Shown here in pieces: positions 7,713 through 16,533 of a stretch of DNA of 33,752 nt (positions are counted from its first letter, which is position 1; every line of letters starts with the position of its first letter). The position numbers and the translations under genes were made by a program. The notes beneath the pieces were generated by a model. The model had not been told where the DNA came from. It saw only the letters and a list, made by a program, of their open reading frames with translations, and searched no databases. The stretch lies in contig WBUJ01000027.1 in assembly GCA_008933795.1 (NCBI GenBank), positions 1-33,752 on the forward strand. Direction: 5' to 3'. The DNA comes from Candidatus Contendibacter sp. Lineage in GTDB: Bacteria; Pseudomonadota; Gammaproteobacteria; Competibacterales; Competibacteraceae.

Positions 7713-7869
7713 ATGAGGTTGTGGGAGCGTGGCATCAGTTGGGCGGGGCAGAAGTTCGAGGGCCTGGAGTTGAGGGATGCGCGACGGACCCAGCGGTCGA
7801 TCGATCTGGTGGACGATCTGGCGGCGCAGCCGATCGGGAGCATCCCGCTGACCTGCGGGGGCTGGCCGA
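7713..7869 (+). pseudogene. N-terminal fragment of an IS4/Tn5-type transposase
   Basis: From the ATG at 7713 the product reads WAGQKFEGLELRDARRTQRS, then IDLVDDLAAQPIGSIPLTCGGW. This is the N-terminal DNA-binding domain of IS4-family (Tn5-like) transposases, normally ending CGGWAE..AAYR. The similarity stops at 7869, where one base appears lost and the dsbB end follows, so only about 50 of some 450 residues remain. A perfect TATAAT at 7702-7707 lies five bases before the ATG, as if the original transposase mRNA were leaderless. It is not functional. Confidence 0.6.
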
Positions 7870-7875
7870 ATCCTC

Positions 7876-8412
7876 TCAGTCACGCCGCCGCCAGTTGCCG
7901 AACACGCCCAGCACGCCTAGTCCGAGGAACAGCAGCAAGGTCCACTCCGGTATGCTCAAACTCAACAAGGTCCAGTCCACTTTGGCGCACTCGCCGGAAC
8001 CGGTCAGCACCTCGCGCACGATTTCGTTCAGCGGCAGGGTTTCCAACAGGTAATCCAGCCCCGGTCCGCAGCGCGGCGCGTCCTCCAGCGGCAGATGCTG
8101 CAACCAGACGTGCCGGGCGGCGATGCCGGCGCCGATGCCCGCCACCAAGCCAATCAGCGCGCCATACGCTCGCGCGCCCCAATCATTCGGGTTGTGAACG
8201 GTCGCCAGCAAAAATGCCAAGCCCAGGATCAACAGGGCCAGCCGTTGGAAAATGCACAACGGGCACGGCTCCAGCCCGAGGTAAAACTGCGCGTAGTAGG
8301 CAAACCCCAAGCCCCCCGCGCAAATCAGAAAACCCAAGCCATTCAACAACCGGCGGTATGACGGTCCAAACCGATCCGGCGTGAACCCGTCGATCACTCG
8401 TAAATCTTGCAT
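7876..8412 (-). CDS. dsbB: Disulfide bond formation protein B
   Basis: 178 aa inner-membrane protein that reoxidises periplasmic DsbA and passes electrons to quinone. Four transmembrane segments are visible. The first periplasmic Cys pair is C50/C53 (EPCPLCIFQR) and the second is C115 and C142 (APRCGPGL and GSGECAKV), the complete set of redox cysteines. The start is the ATG at 8412 with GGGAG upstream. It is the last gene of a run that begins with the flavodoxin-like gene, 29 bp after the SelW-like gene. No dsbA is in the window. It abuts the transposase relic by six bases. Confidence 0.95.
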   Translation of the reverse strand: MQDLRVIDGFTPDRFGPSYRRLLNGLGFLICAGGLGFAYYAQFYLGLEPCPLCIFQRLALLILGLAFLLATVHNPNDWGARAYGALIGLVAGIGAGIAARHVWLQHLPLEDAPRCGPGLDYLLETLPLNEIVREVLTGSGECAKVDWTLLSLSIPEWTLLLFLGLGVLGVFGNWRRRD

Positions 8413-8441
8413 GGCGCTCCCGATAAAGGTATTGGTTGCAA

Positions 8442-8735
8442 TCAGACCGGGATAGTCGCGCGATCCGAATGTCCCAGGGGCCGCTCCGGCGCGACCCGGT
8501 CGCGCACCCGCTGCTTGATTTCCCTGGCTTCCGGGAATCGTCCTTCCTGGTGACGCGACCAGATCAGTTCCTCGCCAACCCGAATTTCGAACACCCCGCC
8601 GCCGCCCGGTTGCAACGCCACCTCGCCCAATTCCTGCTCGAAGGTAGTCAACAATTCCTGCGCCAGCCAGGCGGCGCGCAGCAGCCAGCGGCATTGAGTG
8701 CAATACAGGATGCTCACCCGGGGTTTAGGTTCCAT
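8442..8735 (-). CDS. SelT/SelW/SelH-family thioredoxin-like protein
   Basis: 97 aa. The motif CTQC (C12-C15) follows the first beta strand, the position of CxxU/CxxC in the SelW (Rdx) fold; this is the cysteine form with no TGA in the motif. Further family marks are GGGGVFEIRV and GRFPEAREIKQRVRD. The physiological partner of bacterial members is unknown; a thiol redox role is inferred from the fold. The start at 8735 has GGAG five bases upstream. It lies between mtgA (12 bp) and dsbB (29 bp), so it is probably cotranscribed with both. Confidence 0.85.
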   Translation of the reverse strand: MEPKPRVSILYCTQCRWLLRAAWLAQELLTTFEQELGEVALQPGGGGVFEIRVGEELIWSRHQEGRFPEAREIKQRVRDRVAPERPLGHSDRATIPV

Positions 8736-8747
8736 GCGTTCTCCACT

Positions 8748-9533
8748 CTAAAGTTGATCGAGATAGGCAACGCCGCCCAACTGCCGCATCTGTCGCTCGA
8801 TCCAGCGCTGGCGCTTGAGCGTGTAGGCCGAGGGCCGATCCGCCCGATAGCGCAGCGGATTGGGCAACACCGCTGCCAGCCGCGCTGCCTCGTCGGCGGT
8901 CAGGCGCGCTGCCGGCTTGTTAAAAAACCGCCGGCTGGCCGCTTCCACCCCGAAGGTGTATTCGCCAAACTCGGCGATGTTCAGATAAACCTCCAAAATC
9001 CGCTGCTTGGACCACAGCAACTCCAGCAACACGGTGAACCAGACCTCCAGCCCCTTGCGGACGAAGCTGCGCCCCGGCCATAAAAAGAGATTCTTGGCGA
9101 CCTGCTGGCTGATTGTGCTGGCGCCGCGCAACGGCTTGCCCTCGTCCTGGTCCTCCAGCGCGTCCTGAATCTCCACGAAATCAAAGCCGAAATGGTCAGG
9201 AAAGCGCTGATCCTCGGCGGCGATTACCGCCAGCGCCGCATGGGGTGAAATAGTCGCCATCGGCGTCCAATCGTACCGAAACGCCGCGCCCTTCCCCACC
9301 CACAGCGCACTCGACCAGCCCTGCGCGATGAAACTGGAGGTCGGCGGCGGAACCCAGCGCAGCACCAGCACCAGCGTCACGGACCCGACCGCGAACACCC
9401 ACGCTGCCGTCCACGCGCCCTGACCGATCCGGGATAGCAGTCGCCGTTTCGGCGCCGGCAGGCGGTTGGCAGCGGTTCGCCATCGCCCGGCCCAGCCGCG
9501 CAGCCGCTGCCTCAGCCTCAAAAAATGCCCCAT
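8748..9533 (-). CDS. mtgA: Monofunctional peptidoglycan glycosyltransferase
   Basis: 261 aa. A single membrane anchor (about residues 43-60, WVFAVGSVTLVLVLRWV) precedes a GT51 transglycosylase domain. Catalytic Glu107 lies in IAAEDQRFPDH, followed by GASTISQQVAKNLFLW and the second Glu region KQRILEVYLNIAEFG. It polymerises lipid II into glycan strands at the periplasmic face. The start is the ATG at 9533 with GGGAG just upstream; this overlaps the end of the flavodoxin gene by 16 bp, a sign of translational coupling. The family length is about 240 aa. Confidence 0.95.
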   Translation of the reverse strand: MGHFLRLRQRLRGWAGRWRTAANRLPAPKRRLLSRIGQGAWTAAWVFAVGSVTLVLVLRWVPPPTSSFIAQGWSSALWVGKGAAFRYDWTPMATISPHAALAVIAAEDQRFPDHFGFDFVEIQDALEDQDEGKPLRGASTISQQVAKNLFLWPGRSFVRKGLEVWFTVLLELLWSKQRILEVYLNIAEFGEYTFGVEAASRRFFNKPAARLTADEAARLAAVLPNPLRYRADRPSAYTLKRQRWIERQMRQLGGVAYLDQL

Positions 9534-9982
9534 GCCACTCCCGACGCCATGGTTTCGCCCAGTTCCTCGCAATGGTGCAGAACCTCGGCGTTCGGTTCAC
9601 CCCGGGCGATGATCGGCTCGCACACCGGCTTGAGCGGGTAGCCCCGGGCGATGCGCTCGATGCTGGTCAACGCCCCGCGCCCATCGTTGCCGGCGCTGAC
9701 GAACACCGCGTAGGGTAAACCATCGACCTTGCCCTGCGCCGGATAATAGGTGCGATCCAGAAAGTTCTTCAACGCCCCGGACATGTAGCCGAAATTCTCC
9801 GGCGTGCCCAACAGCAGGCCGTGCGCCCACAGCAGATCGTTCAAGCCCGCGCGCAAGGCCATCCTCAACCGCGTTTCGACCTCGGACACTCGCCGCGCGC
9901 CGCGCAGGACTGCCCATGCCATGGTTCGGGTATGGCCGGTCTGGGAGTGGTAGACGATCAGCAGATGGCGGGGTGCGCTCAT
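9518..9982 (-). CDS. Flavodoxin / NADPH-dependent FMN reductase-like protein
   Basis: 154 aa flavodoxin-fold protein. YHSQTGHTRTMA is the FMN phosphate-binding loop; LLLGTPENFGYMSGALKNFLDR and FVSAGNDGRGA are the loops that cradle the isoalloxazine ring in WrbA/YwqN-type proteins. It is likely a cytoplasmic FMN-dependent oxidoreductase of unknown substrate. It is the first gene of the operon with mtgA, SelW-like and dsbB, and is divergent from infA with about 95 bp between. Confidence 0.8.
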   Translation of the reverse strand: MSAPRHLLIVYHSQTGHTRTMAWAVLRGARRVSEVETRLRMALRAGLNDLLWAHGLLLGTPENFGYMSGALKNFLDRTYYPAQGKVDGLPYAVFVSAGNDGRGALTSIERIARGYPLKPVCEPIIARGEPNAEVLHHCEELGETMASGVAWGIF

Positions 9983-10001
9983 TTTAGCCCTTCAGCTTCA
10001 C

Positions 10002-10030
10002 TTGCCGCGCTCCGGGATTTTCGCTATGGT
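10002..10030 (+). promoter_or_regulatory. Probable infA promoter
   Basis: -35 TTGCCG (10002-10007), a 17-bp spacer, and -10 TATGGT (10025-10030). The predicted start is near 10037 with a leader of about 41 nt. Confidence 0.5.
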
Positions 10031-10077
10031 GACAGGTCTTTTTACCAAGGCCAGCAACAGCGCATCAGCGAGGATTT

Positions 10078-10296
10078 ATGTCGAAAGAAGACCACATCGA
10101 GATGGAGGGCACCGTGGTGGATACCCTGCCCAACACCATGTTCAGGGTAAAATTGGAGAACGGTCACGTGATCACGGCGCACATCTCCGGTCGGATGCGC
10201 AAGAACTACATCCGCATCCTGACCGGCGACAAGGTGAAAGTGGAACTGACCCCCTACGATCTCAGCAAGGGCCGCATCACTTATCGCGGGCGCTGA
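10078..10296 (+). CDS. infA: Translation initiation factor IF-1
   Basis: 72 aa, the standard length. The sequence [20 protein letters not shown] and the closing [14 protein letters not shown] are diagnostic for the OB-fold factor that occupies the ribosomal A site during initiation. The ribosome site GAGGA is five bases before the ATG. It converges on clpA, the same arrangement as in E. coli. No clear intrinsic terminator is seen in the 82 bp between the two stops. Confidence 0.98.
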   Translation: MSKEDHIEMEGTVVDTLPNTMFRVKLENGHVITAHISGRMRKNYIRILTGDKVKVELTPYDLSKGRITYRGR

Positions 10297-10378
10297 GTCC
10301 GGCACCCCCATTCCGGTCGTTATTCCCCCTCTAACGTGGCAGCCAGCGGCCGCGCGCCGCCGACCCCACGGCCCTATC

Positions 10379-12628
10379 TCAGGGCACCGCTTCCTCCTCG
10401 GCGATTTCCACTTGCAGATCGCCATCGCGCGCGGTGACGATCACATGCCCGCCGTTCATCAACCGACCAAACAGCAACTCTTCGGCCAGACGGCGCTTGA
10501 TGTTCTCCTGGATGATCCGCGCCATTGGCCGCGCGCCCATCTTGGGATCGTAGCCGCACCTGGCCAGCCATTCCCGACCTTCCGAGTCGACTTCCAACGT
10601 GACCTTCTTCGGCTCCAGTTGCGCTTCCAGTTCGATCAGGAACTTGTCCACCACCTGGGCGATGATCGACGGCGTCAGCGCCTTGAACTGAACGATAGCA
10701 TCCAGCCGGTTGCGGAATTCCGGCGTGAACATCCGCTTGATCGCTTCCAAGCCATCGCTGCTGTGATCCTGCGTGGTGAAGCCGATAGAGGTCCGGTCCA
10801 TCTGCTCGGCGCCGGCATTGGTGGTCATCACCAGAATGACGTTGCGAAAATCCGCCTTGCGTCCGTTGTTGTCGGTCAGCGTGCCGTGGTCCATCACCTG
10901 CAACAGCAGATTGAACACATCCGGGTGCGCCTTCTCGATCTCGTCCAGCAGCAATACCGCGTGCGGATGCTTCAGAATGGCGTCGGTCAGCAATCCCCCC
11001 TGATCGAAACCGACATAGCCCGGCGGAGCGCCGATCAGCCGGGACACCGTATGCCGTTCCATGTACTCGGACATGTCGAAGCGGATCAATTCGATGCCCA
11101 TAATCCGGGCCAGTTGCCGGGTGACCTCGGTCTTGCCCACCCCGGTCGGGCCGGCGAACAGGAAGTTGCCGATAGGCTTCTGCTCGTTGCCCAAGCCGGC
11201 GCGCGCCATCTTGATGGCGGTGGCCAGATTGCCGATCGCCTCGTCCTGGCCGAACACCACCAGTTTCAGATCCCGCTCCAGGTTGCGCAGCACGTCCTTG
11301 TCCGACGACGATACCGTCTTGGGCGGAATGCGGGCCATCTTGGCGATGATGGTTTCGATGTCGGCGACGTTGATCACTTTCTTGCGCTTGGCGACCGGCA
11401 GCAACCGCTGGCTGGCGCCCGCCTCGTCGATGACGTCGATCGCCTTGTCCGGCAGGTGACGGTCGTTGATGTAGCGCGCCGACAGTTCCACCGCCACCCG
11501 CAGCGCCTTGTCGGCGTACTTGACGTCGTGATGCTCCTCGAACCGGGTCTTCAGGCCCTTGAGGATCTGATAGCTTTCCTCGACCGACGGTTCGACCACG
11601 TCGATTTTCTGGAAGCGCCGCGCCAGCGCCCGGTCCTTCTCGAAAATACCGCGATATTCCTGATAGGTGGTCGAACCGATGCACTTCATCTCGCCCGAAG
11701 CCAGCATCGGCTTGATCAGATTCGAGGCGTCCATCACCCCGCCGGAAGCCGCGCCAGCGCCGATGATGGTGTGAATCTCGTCGATGAACAGGATGGCGTT
11801 GCGCTCCTTGCGCAACTGCGCCAGCACTGATTTCAGTCGCTTTTCGAAATCGCCGCGATACTTGGTGCCCGCCACCAGCGCGCCCAGGTCCAGCGCGTAC
11901 ATCGTGGCGTCGCGCAGCACGTCCGGCACCTCGCCGTCCACGATCATCTTGGCCAAGCCCTCGGCGATGGCGGTCTTGCCGACCCCGGCTTCGCCCACGA
12001 ACAGCGGGTTGTTTTTGCGCCGCCGGCAGAGAATCTGAATGGTGCGCTCGACCTCTTCGCGTCGGCCGATCAGCGGATCGATGCGACCCTGCCGCGCCAG
12101 TTCGTTGAGGTTGCTGGCGAAATTCTCCAGCGGCTTGGCGCTCTGGCTCTCGGCGTTTTCCTCGGCCTGGGGCGCGGCGGATTCCTGTTCGTCGGCTGCC
12201 TTGGAAATGCCGTGTGAAATGTAATTCACCACGTCCAGCCGGTTGATTTCCTGCTGCTTGAGGAGATACACCGCCTGCGATTCCTGCTCGCCGAATAGGG
12301 CGACCAGCACGTTGGCGCCGGTGACTTCGCGGTTGCCGGAGGATTGCACGTGCAGCACCGCCCGCTGCAACACCCGCTGGAACCCCAGGGTTGGCTGGGT
12401 CTCGCGCGGATCGTCGGCCCGCAGGATCGGCGTGTTGTCGCGGATAAAAATCTGTAAATCGCGCTTCAGCCGGTCCAAGTGGGCGCCGCAGGCTCGCAGC
12501 ACCTCCACCGCCGCCGGATTGTCCAGCAGGGCCAGCAGCAGATGTTCGATGGTCATGAATTCGTGGCGCCGATCCCGCGCCTCGCGGAACGCAAGATTGA
12601 TGGAGAATTCCAGATCCTTGCTTAACAT
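10379..12628 (-). CDS. clpA: ATP-dependent Clp protease ATPase subunit ClpA
   Basis: 749 aa unfoldase that feeds proteins to ClpP. It has an N-domain (double Clp-N repeat, residues about 1-140), a first AAA+ module ([15 protein letters not shown]), and a second AAA+ module ([15 protein letters not shown], Walker [11 protein letters not shown]). The ClpP-docking loop reads [12 protein letters not shown], the IGL/IGF type. The start is the ATG at 12628 preceded by GAGGGG. It is 36 bp downstream of clpS and in the same transcript. The arginine fingers and the end ([15 protein letters not shown]) are intact. Confidence 0.97.
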   Translation of the reverse strand: MLSKDLEFSINLAFREARDRRHEFMTIEHLLLALLDNPAAVEVLRACGAHLDRLKRDLQIFIRDNTPILRADDPRETQPTLGFQRVLQRAVLHVQSSGNREVTGANVLVALFGEQESQAVYLLKQQEINRLDVVNYISHGISKAADEQESAAPQAEENAESQSAKPLENFASNLNELARQGRIDPLIGRREEVERTIQILCRRRKNNPLFVGEAGVGKTAIAEGLAKMIVDGEVPDVLRDATMYALDLGALVAGTKYRGDFEKRLKSVLAQLRKERNAILFIDEIHTIIGAGAASGGVMDASNLIKPMLASGEMKCIGSTTYQEYRGIFEKDRALARRFQKIDVVEPSVEESYQILKGLKTRFEEHHDVKYADKALRVAVELSARYINDRHLPDKAIDVIDEAGASQRLLPVAKRKKVINVADIETIIAKMARIPPKTVSSSDKDVLRNLERDLKLVVFGQDEAIGNLATAIKMARAGLGNEQKPIGNFLFAGPTGVGKTEVTRQLARIMGIELIRFDMSEYMERHTVSRLIGAPPGYVGFDQGGLLTDAILKHPHAVLLLDEIEKAHPDVFNLLLQVMDHGTLTDNNGRKADFRNVILVMTTNAGAEQMDRTSIGFTTQDHSSDGLEAIKRMFTPEFRNRLDAIVQFKALTPSIIAQVVDKFLIELEAQLEPKKVTLEVDSEGREWLARCGYDPKMGARPMARIIQENIKRRLAEELLFGRLMNGGHVIVTARDGDLQVEIAEEEAVP

Positions 12629-12664
12629 ACTCGCCCCTCGAATCGCGCTCGGTGGTTTTGAAAG

Positions 12665-12991
12665 TTAGTCTTCTTCCATGATGCACAGCAACGGATGCTG
12701 GTGGCGACGGGAAAATTCGGTCACCTGCGCCACCTTGGTTTCCGCGATATCGTGAGTATAGACCCCGCACACGCCCCGGCCCCGGGTGTGGACGTGCAGC
12801 ATGATCTGGGTCGCTTGTTCCCGACCCATTCCAAAAAAGTGTTCCAGAATCCGTACCACGAAGTCCATCGGGGTGTAGTCGTCGTTCAGCAGGACCACTT
12901 TGTACAGCGGCGGCTGTTTGAGTTCGGGCTTGGCCGGTTCGACGACGAGACCACGATCTGGATCGGATGACGATGAGTATTCCGTGCTCAT
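12665..12991 (-). CDS. clpS: ATP-dependent Clp protease adaptor ClpS
   Basis: 108 aa adaptor that delivers N-degron substrates to ClpA. The N-end-rule pocket residues are present in [15 protein letters not shown] and the [21 protein letters not shown] helix region. The start is the ATG at 12991. The N-terminal 30 residues are the usual flexible tail. It is transcribed from its own promoter (13072-13099) ahead of clpA. Confidence 0.97.
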   Translation of the reverse strand: MSTEYSSSSDPDRGLVVEPAKPELKQPPLYKVVLLNDDYTPMDFVVRILEHFFGMGREQATQIMLHVHTRGRGVCGVYTHDIAETKVAQVTEFSRRHQHPLLCIMEED

Positions 12992-13071
12992 AGCGTTGGC
13001 AATGCGTTTAAAAAGAGGTGGTATTGTCGAGCGTCCGACGACGACGCGCCCGGGCGGCGCCGTTCCATTAG

Positions 13072-13099
13072 ATAATACGCGCCCCGCAAGTTTCCTCAA
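13072..13099 (-). promoter_or_regulatory. clpS-clpA promoter
   Basis: On the minus strand: -35 TTGAGG (13099-13094), a 16-bp spacer, and -10 TATTAT (13077-13072). The predicted start is near 13065, giving a leader of about 74 nt. A run of seven T on the minus strand at about 13115-13121 between lipA and this promoter may belong to a lipA terminator, but I could not fold a convincing stem before it. Confidence 0.5.
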
Positions 13100-13161
13100 G
13101 GGCGGACGGGGTGGAAAAAAACCGCCGGGGGCCACCGTGCCGCCGCCGACTCCACGCGCGT

Positions 13162-14160
13162 CTATGCGACTCCGGCGCCCCGGGCCTGCGCGTCGGCGTG
13201 ATAGGACGAGCGCACCAGCGGCGCGGAGGCAACGTGAGTAAAACCCATGGTTTCCCCCAACTCGCGCAGATGTTCGAACTCCTCCGGTGGCGCGTAGCGA
13301 TCCACCGGCAGATGATGGACGCTGGGCTGCAAGTATTGGCCGAGCGTCAACATCTCCACGTCGTGGGCGCGCAGGTCGCGCATCACGGCTTCGATTTCCG
13401 CCGTGGTCTCCCCCAGTCCCAGCATTAGCCCCGATTTGGTCGGGACGCGCGGCTGCCGTCCCTTGAAACGCTGCAGCAAGGTCAGCGAGTACTGATAATC
13501 CGCGCCCGGGCGGGACTGGCGGTACAGACGCGGCACGGTTTCCAGATTGTGATTGAACACATCCGGTGGCTCCCGTTCCAGAATCTCCAGCGCCAGATCC
13601 ATCCGGCCGCGAAAATCGGGGGTCAGGGTTTCGATGACGATGCCGGGCCGTGCGGCGCGCGTCGCGCGGATGCAGGCGGCGAAATGGGCCGCGCCGCCGT
13701 CGCGCAGATCGTCGCGGTCCACCGAGGTAATCACCACGTAGTTCAAACCCATGGCTGCCACGGTGCGCGCCAGATTGTCCGGTTCCTCGGGATCGAGCGG
13801 GTTGGGCCGACCGTGGCCCACGTCGCAGAATGGGCAGCGCCGGGTGCAGATGGCGCCCATGATCATGAAGGTGGCGGTGCCATGGCCGAAGCATTCCCCG
13901 AGATTGGGGCAACTGGCTTCCTCGCAAACCGTGTGCAGCCGGTTGTCGCGCAGAATCTGCTTCAGCCGCATGACTTCCGGCGTGCCGGGGAACGGGGCGC
14001 GAATCCAGGCCGGCTTGCGCAAGCGCTGCTTGGGATCGGTCGGCGCAATCTTGACCGGAATGCGGGCGACCTTGTCCGCACCGCGCAGCTTCTCGCCCGG
14101 CTGGAGAGCGGTTCTGGGCGTCGGCGCGGCGGACGTATCGGCAACAGGAGAATCGGACAT
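13162..14160 (-). CDS. lipA: Lipoyl synthase
   Basis: 332 aa radical-SAM enzyme inserting two sulfurs into octanoyl-protein. The auxiliary cluster cysteines are C79, C84 and C90 ([12 protein letters not shown]); the radical-SAM cysteines are C105, C109 and C112 (CTRRCPFC). The C-terminal RSSYHA motif supplies the serine ligand. The start is the ATG at 14160 with AGGAA upstream; an in-frame extension to 14205 exists but lacks support. It follows lipB by 88 bp in the dacA-ybeD-lipB-lipA order of E. coli. Confidence 0.97.
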   Translation of the reverse strand: MSDSPVADTSAAPTPRTALQPGEKLRGADKVARIPVKIAPTDPKQRLRKPAWIRAPFPGTPEVMRLKQILRDNRLHTVCEEASCPNLGECFGHGTATFMIMGAICTRRCPFCDVGHGRPNPLDPEEPDNLARTVAAMGLNYVVITSVDRDDLRDGGAAHFAACIRATRAARPGIVIETLTPDFRGRMDLALEILEREPPDVFNHNLETVPRLYRQSRPGADYQYSLTLLQRFKGRQPRVPTKSGLMLGLGETTAEIEAVMRDLRAHDVEMLTLGQYLQPSVHHLPVDRYAPPEEFEHLRELGETMGFTHVASAPLVRSSYHADAQARGAGVA

Positions 14161-14248
14161 GAGCGTTCCTGGGCGGGATCGGTGGCGAATAGCCGAATTG
14201 GACAATGGAGGACGCCCTGAAATTCACCCCAACGCCGGGGCGCTGGAA

Positions 14249-14920
14249 TCAGGGCGGGACGGGTAGATCCTCGACATGGTCGAAGCGAGCGTAGCCGAGC
14301 TGGCGACCTAGATTGAGCAACAGTTCCCCGGCGGCGGCGTCCGGGCTGAGACCGATGCCGAGATCGCGCAACTGGGTCACTCGCAAACCGGGATAACCGC
14401 AGGGATTGATGCGGGTGAACGGCTCCAAGTCCATGGCGACATTGAGGCTCAAGCCATGGTAACTGCGGCCCTGGCGCAGGCGCAGCCCCAGCGAGGCCAC
14501 CTTGGCGTTCTCAACGTACACGCCAGGTGCATCGGGGCGGGCGTGAGCGGCGACGCCATGCGCGGCGAGCAGCTCGATCGCCGACTGCTCCAGCGCCGTC
14601 ACCAGCCCCCGCACGCCGAGACCCAGCCGCCGCACGTCCAGCAGGCAATACACCACCACCTGCCCCGGCCCATGATAGGTGACCTGCCCGCCGCGATCCA
14701 CCCGAATGACGGGAATATCGCCCGGCGCCAGCAGATGTTCCGTCTTACCAGCCAAGCCCAGGGTGAACACCGGCGGATGCTCGACCGACCACAGTTCATC
14801 CAGGGTGTCGGCGGCGCGGGCCTCGGTGAAGGCTCGCATGGCGTCCAATACCGGGCCATAGTCGCGGCGGCCCAAGCGGCGAAACCACAGAAGTTCGGAA
14901 CGAGGAACGGGCGCGGTCAT
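14249..14920 (-). CDS. lipB: Octanoyl-[ACP]:protein octanoyltransferase
   Basis: 223 aa enzyme moving octanoate from ACP to lipoyl domains, the substrate LipA then sulfurates. Catalytic dyad: K140 ([11 protein letters not shown]) and C174 (INPCGYPGL). Also diagnostic is [14 protein letters not shown]. It starts eight bases after the ybeD stop, consistent with cotranscription. Confidence 0.97.
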   Translation of the reverse strand: MTAPVPRSELLWFRRLGRRDYGPVLDAMRAFTEARAADTLDELWSVEHPPVFTLGLAGKTEHLLAPGDIPVIRVDRGGQVTYHGPGQVVVYCLLDVRRLGLGVRGLVTALEQSAIELLAAHGVAAHARPDAPGVYVENAKVASLGLRLRQGRSYHGLSLNVAMDLEPFTRINPCGYPGLRVTQLRDLGIGLSPDAAAGELLLNLGRQLGYARFDHVEDLPVPP

Positions 14921-14928
14921 GCCCGGGA

Positions 14929-15192
14929 TTACAGCACCAGTTTGATTCGCGGATGCCCGCTGAGGTCCTGGTAGATGGCGTCCAACTGCGCGCGGTCATG
15001 GGCGTTCACCATCACCGTCACCGACTGATAGCGCCCGGCGCGGCTGTCCCGCACCCGCACGCACGCCTCATCCAGATCAGGCGCGCGCCGGCGCACCAGT
15101 TCCATGACCAGCGCCCGGAAATCCGCATCGCCAACGCCCATGACCTTGATGGGAAAGTCGCAGGGGAATTGCAACGGCGATTCATCATTCAT
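14929..15192 (-). CDS. ybeD: YbeD-family protein (DUF493)
   Basis: 87 aa. The small alpha/beta domain with [13 protein letters not shown] and [23 protein letters not shown] is characteristic of the DUF493/YbeD family, which has an ACT-like fold and a proposed link to lipoate metabolism through its constant position between dacA and lipB. The molecular role is not established. It starts 27 bp after dacA. Confidence 0.92.
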   Translation of the reverse strand: MNDESPLQFPCDFPIKVMGVGDADFRALVMELVRRRAPDLDEACVRVRDSRAGRYQSVTVMVNAHDRAQLDAIYQDLSGHPRIKLVL

Positions 15193-15219
15193 GGCGGAAG
15201 CCTTCCCAGCCGTTCAGGC

Positions 15220-16389
15220 TCAACTGAACAGGGAATGGAAGAACAGCAGGATGGCGTCGATCATCCGCCCGAACCAGCCGCTTTCCGGCACGTCCTTCAG
15301 CGCCACCAGCGATGTCTTGCTGACCTCCTGATCGCCCAGTTTGACCACGATCTCGCCAAACGGTTGATCTTTCTGGGCCGGCGCGATGATAGTCGGCTGC
15401 ACGGTGGTCGTGGTGCTGACCTGCGCGGCCTGGCCCTTGGGCACAGTCACGTACAGCGGATGAACCACGCCCAGCGGCAATTCGTTCTCTTGGCCCTTCC
15501 AAATCCGGGTCGTCACGATAGGCGTATTGGCGTCGTGCAGCTTGCGGCTCTCGAAAAAGCTGAAGCCGTAGTCGAGCAAGGTCTTGCTGGCCTGAAAGCG
15601 ATCCTTTTCCTTCTGCGCGCCCAGCACCACACCGATCAAGCGGGTGTCGTTGCGTTTGGCCGAGGACACCAGACAGTAGCCTGCCGATTCGGTATGGCCG
15701 GTCTTGACGCCGTCCACCGAGGGGTCAGTCAGCAACAGACGGTTCCGATTCTGCTGCTCGATGTTGTTGTACTTGAAGCTGCGCTCCGCATAGCGGGGGT
15801 ACTGGTCGGGAAAATCGCGGATCAGCGCCCGGGTCAGGGTGGCGATATCGCGGGCGGACATGTAGTGATTGGGATCGGGCATGCCCGGCGCATTGACGAA
15901 ATGGCTGTTCTTCATCCCCAGCCGCTCCGCTTCCTGATTCATCAGCTTGGCGAAGGTTTCCTCGGAGCCGGCCACATGCTCGGCCAGCGCCACGGTGGCG
16001 TCGTTGCCGGACTGCACCACCATGCCCCTCAGCAGATCTTCGACCGACACCTGGGTGCCCAGCTTGACGAACATCTTGGAGCCGGACGTTCGCCACGCCT
16101 TTTCGCTGATGGTGACCTGATTGTTCAGATGAATCTTGCCGGATTTCAGCGCCTTGTAGACAACGTAGGCCGTCATCAGCTTGGTGATGCTAGCCGGCTC
16201 CATCCGCTCGTCGCTTTTCATCTCGGCCAGCACGTTGCCGCTCTGGTGATCGAGCAGGATATAGCCGCGCACCGGCAACGGCGACAGCGGCGGGATCGGT
16301 TCAGCTTGGGCGGCGGTCCAGTTCAGCGTCAGCAGCGCGAAAGCGAGCAACGGCAACAACAGGGTGCGGACTACAGTTGAATACGGCAT
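15220..16389 (-). CDS. dacA: D-alanyl-D-alanine carboxypeptidase (PBP5/6 type)
   Basis: 389 aa exported enzyme that trims pentapeptide stems. It has a signal peptide (residues 1-29, ending TAAQAE), the SxxK motif S67-K70 (SITK), SGN in VVQSGNDATVAL, and KTGHTESAGYC. After the catalytic domain comes the beta-rich PBP5 C-terminal domain and a terminal amphipathic helix (WFGRMIDAILLFFHSLF) that anchors it to the inner membrane. It has its own promoter at 16431-16460 and heads the ybeD-lipB-lipA run. Confidence 0.97.
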   Translation of the reverse strand: MPYSTVVRTLLLPLLAFALLTLNWTAAQAEPIPPLSPLPVRGYILLDHQSGNVLAEMKSDERMEPASITKLMTAYVVYKALKSGKIHLNNQVTISEKAWRTSGSKMFVKLGTQVSVEDLLRGMVVQSGNDATVALAEHVAGSEETFAKLMNQEAERLGMKNSHFVNAPGMPDPNHYMSARDIATLTRALIRDFPDQYPRYAERSFKYNNIEQQNRNRLLLTDPSVDGVKTGHTESAGYCLVSSAKRNDTRLIGVVLGAQKEKDRFQASKTLLDYGFSFFESRKLHDANTPIVTTRIWKGQENELPLGVVHPLYVTVPKGQAAQVSTTTTVQPTIIAPAQKDQPFGEIVVKLGDQEVSKTSLVALKDVPESGWFGRMIDAILLFFHSLFS

Positions 16390-16430
16390 GTCGCGGCGAT
16401 CTTCCGGGGTGGCAAACTCGTTAGCGGGGG

Positions 16431-16460
16431 ATTCTAGCCAGAAGTCCGGCTTAAAAACAA
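16431..16460 (-). promoter_or_regulatory. Probable dacA promoter
   Basis: On the minus strand: -35 TTGTTT (16460-16455), an 18-bp spacer, and -10 TAGAAT (16436-16431). The predicted start is near 16424, about 35 nt before the dacA ATG. Confidence 0.4.
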
Positions 16461-16480
16461 ACCGCCTGGGCCGTAAGACG

Positions 16481-16515
16481 CCCTCCCCTGTTGCGGGGGA
16501 GGGTTGGAGTGGGGA
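16481..16515. repeat. REP-like palindromic repeat, copy 1
   Basis: CCCTCCCC and GGGGAGGG form an 8-bp stem with a 7-nt loop (16481-16503), followed by TTGGAGTGGGGA. The same architecture is seen at 26257-26290. It matches the dispersed CCCTCTCCC-loop-GGGAGAGGG-TGGGG type of intergenic repeat seen in many GC-rich proteobacteria. It sits between rlpA and dacA and may act as a terminator or mRNA 3' stabiliser for rlpA. Confidence 0.6.
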
Positions 16516-16533
16516 GCAAGTGGTTACTCCGCA

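Noticed and set aside
10412..11830. 472-codon plus-strand open frame opposite clpA
   Set aside because: Antisense shadow of clpA; His/Arg/Gln-rich translation without domains, and clpA itself is unambiguous.
10374..12770. Alternative minus frame across clpA
   Set aside because: A frame-shifted reading of clpA that happens to stay open because of GC bias; Gly/Arg/Ala-rich with no motifs.
14953..16380. 475-codon plus-strand frame opposite dacA and ybeD
   Set aside because: Complement of dacA, whose SxxK, SGN and KTG motifs are all present on the other strand.
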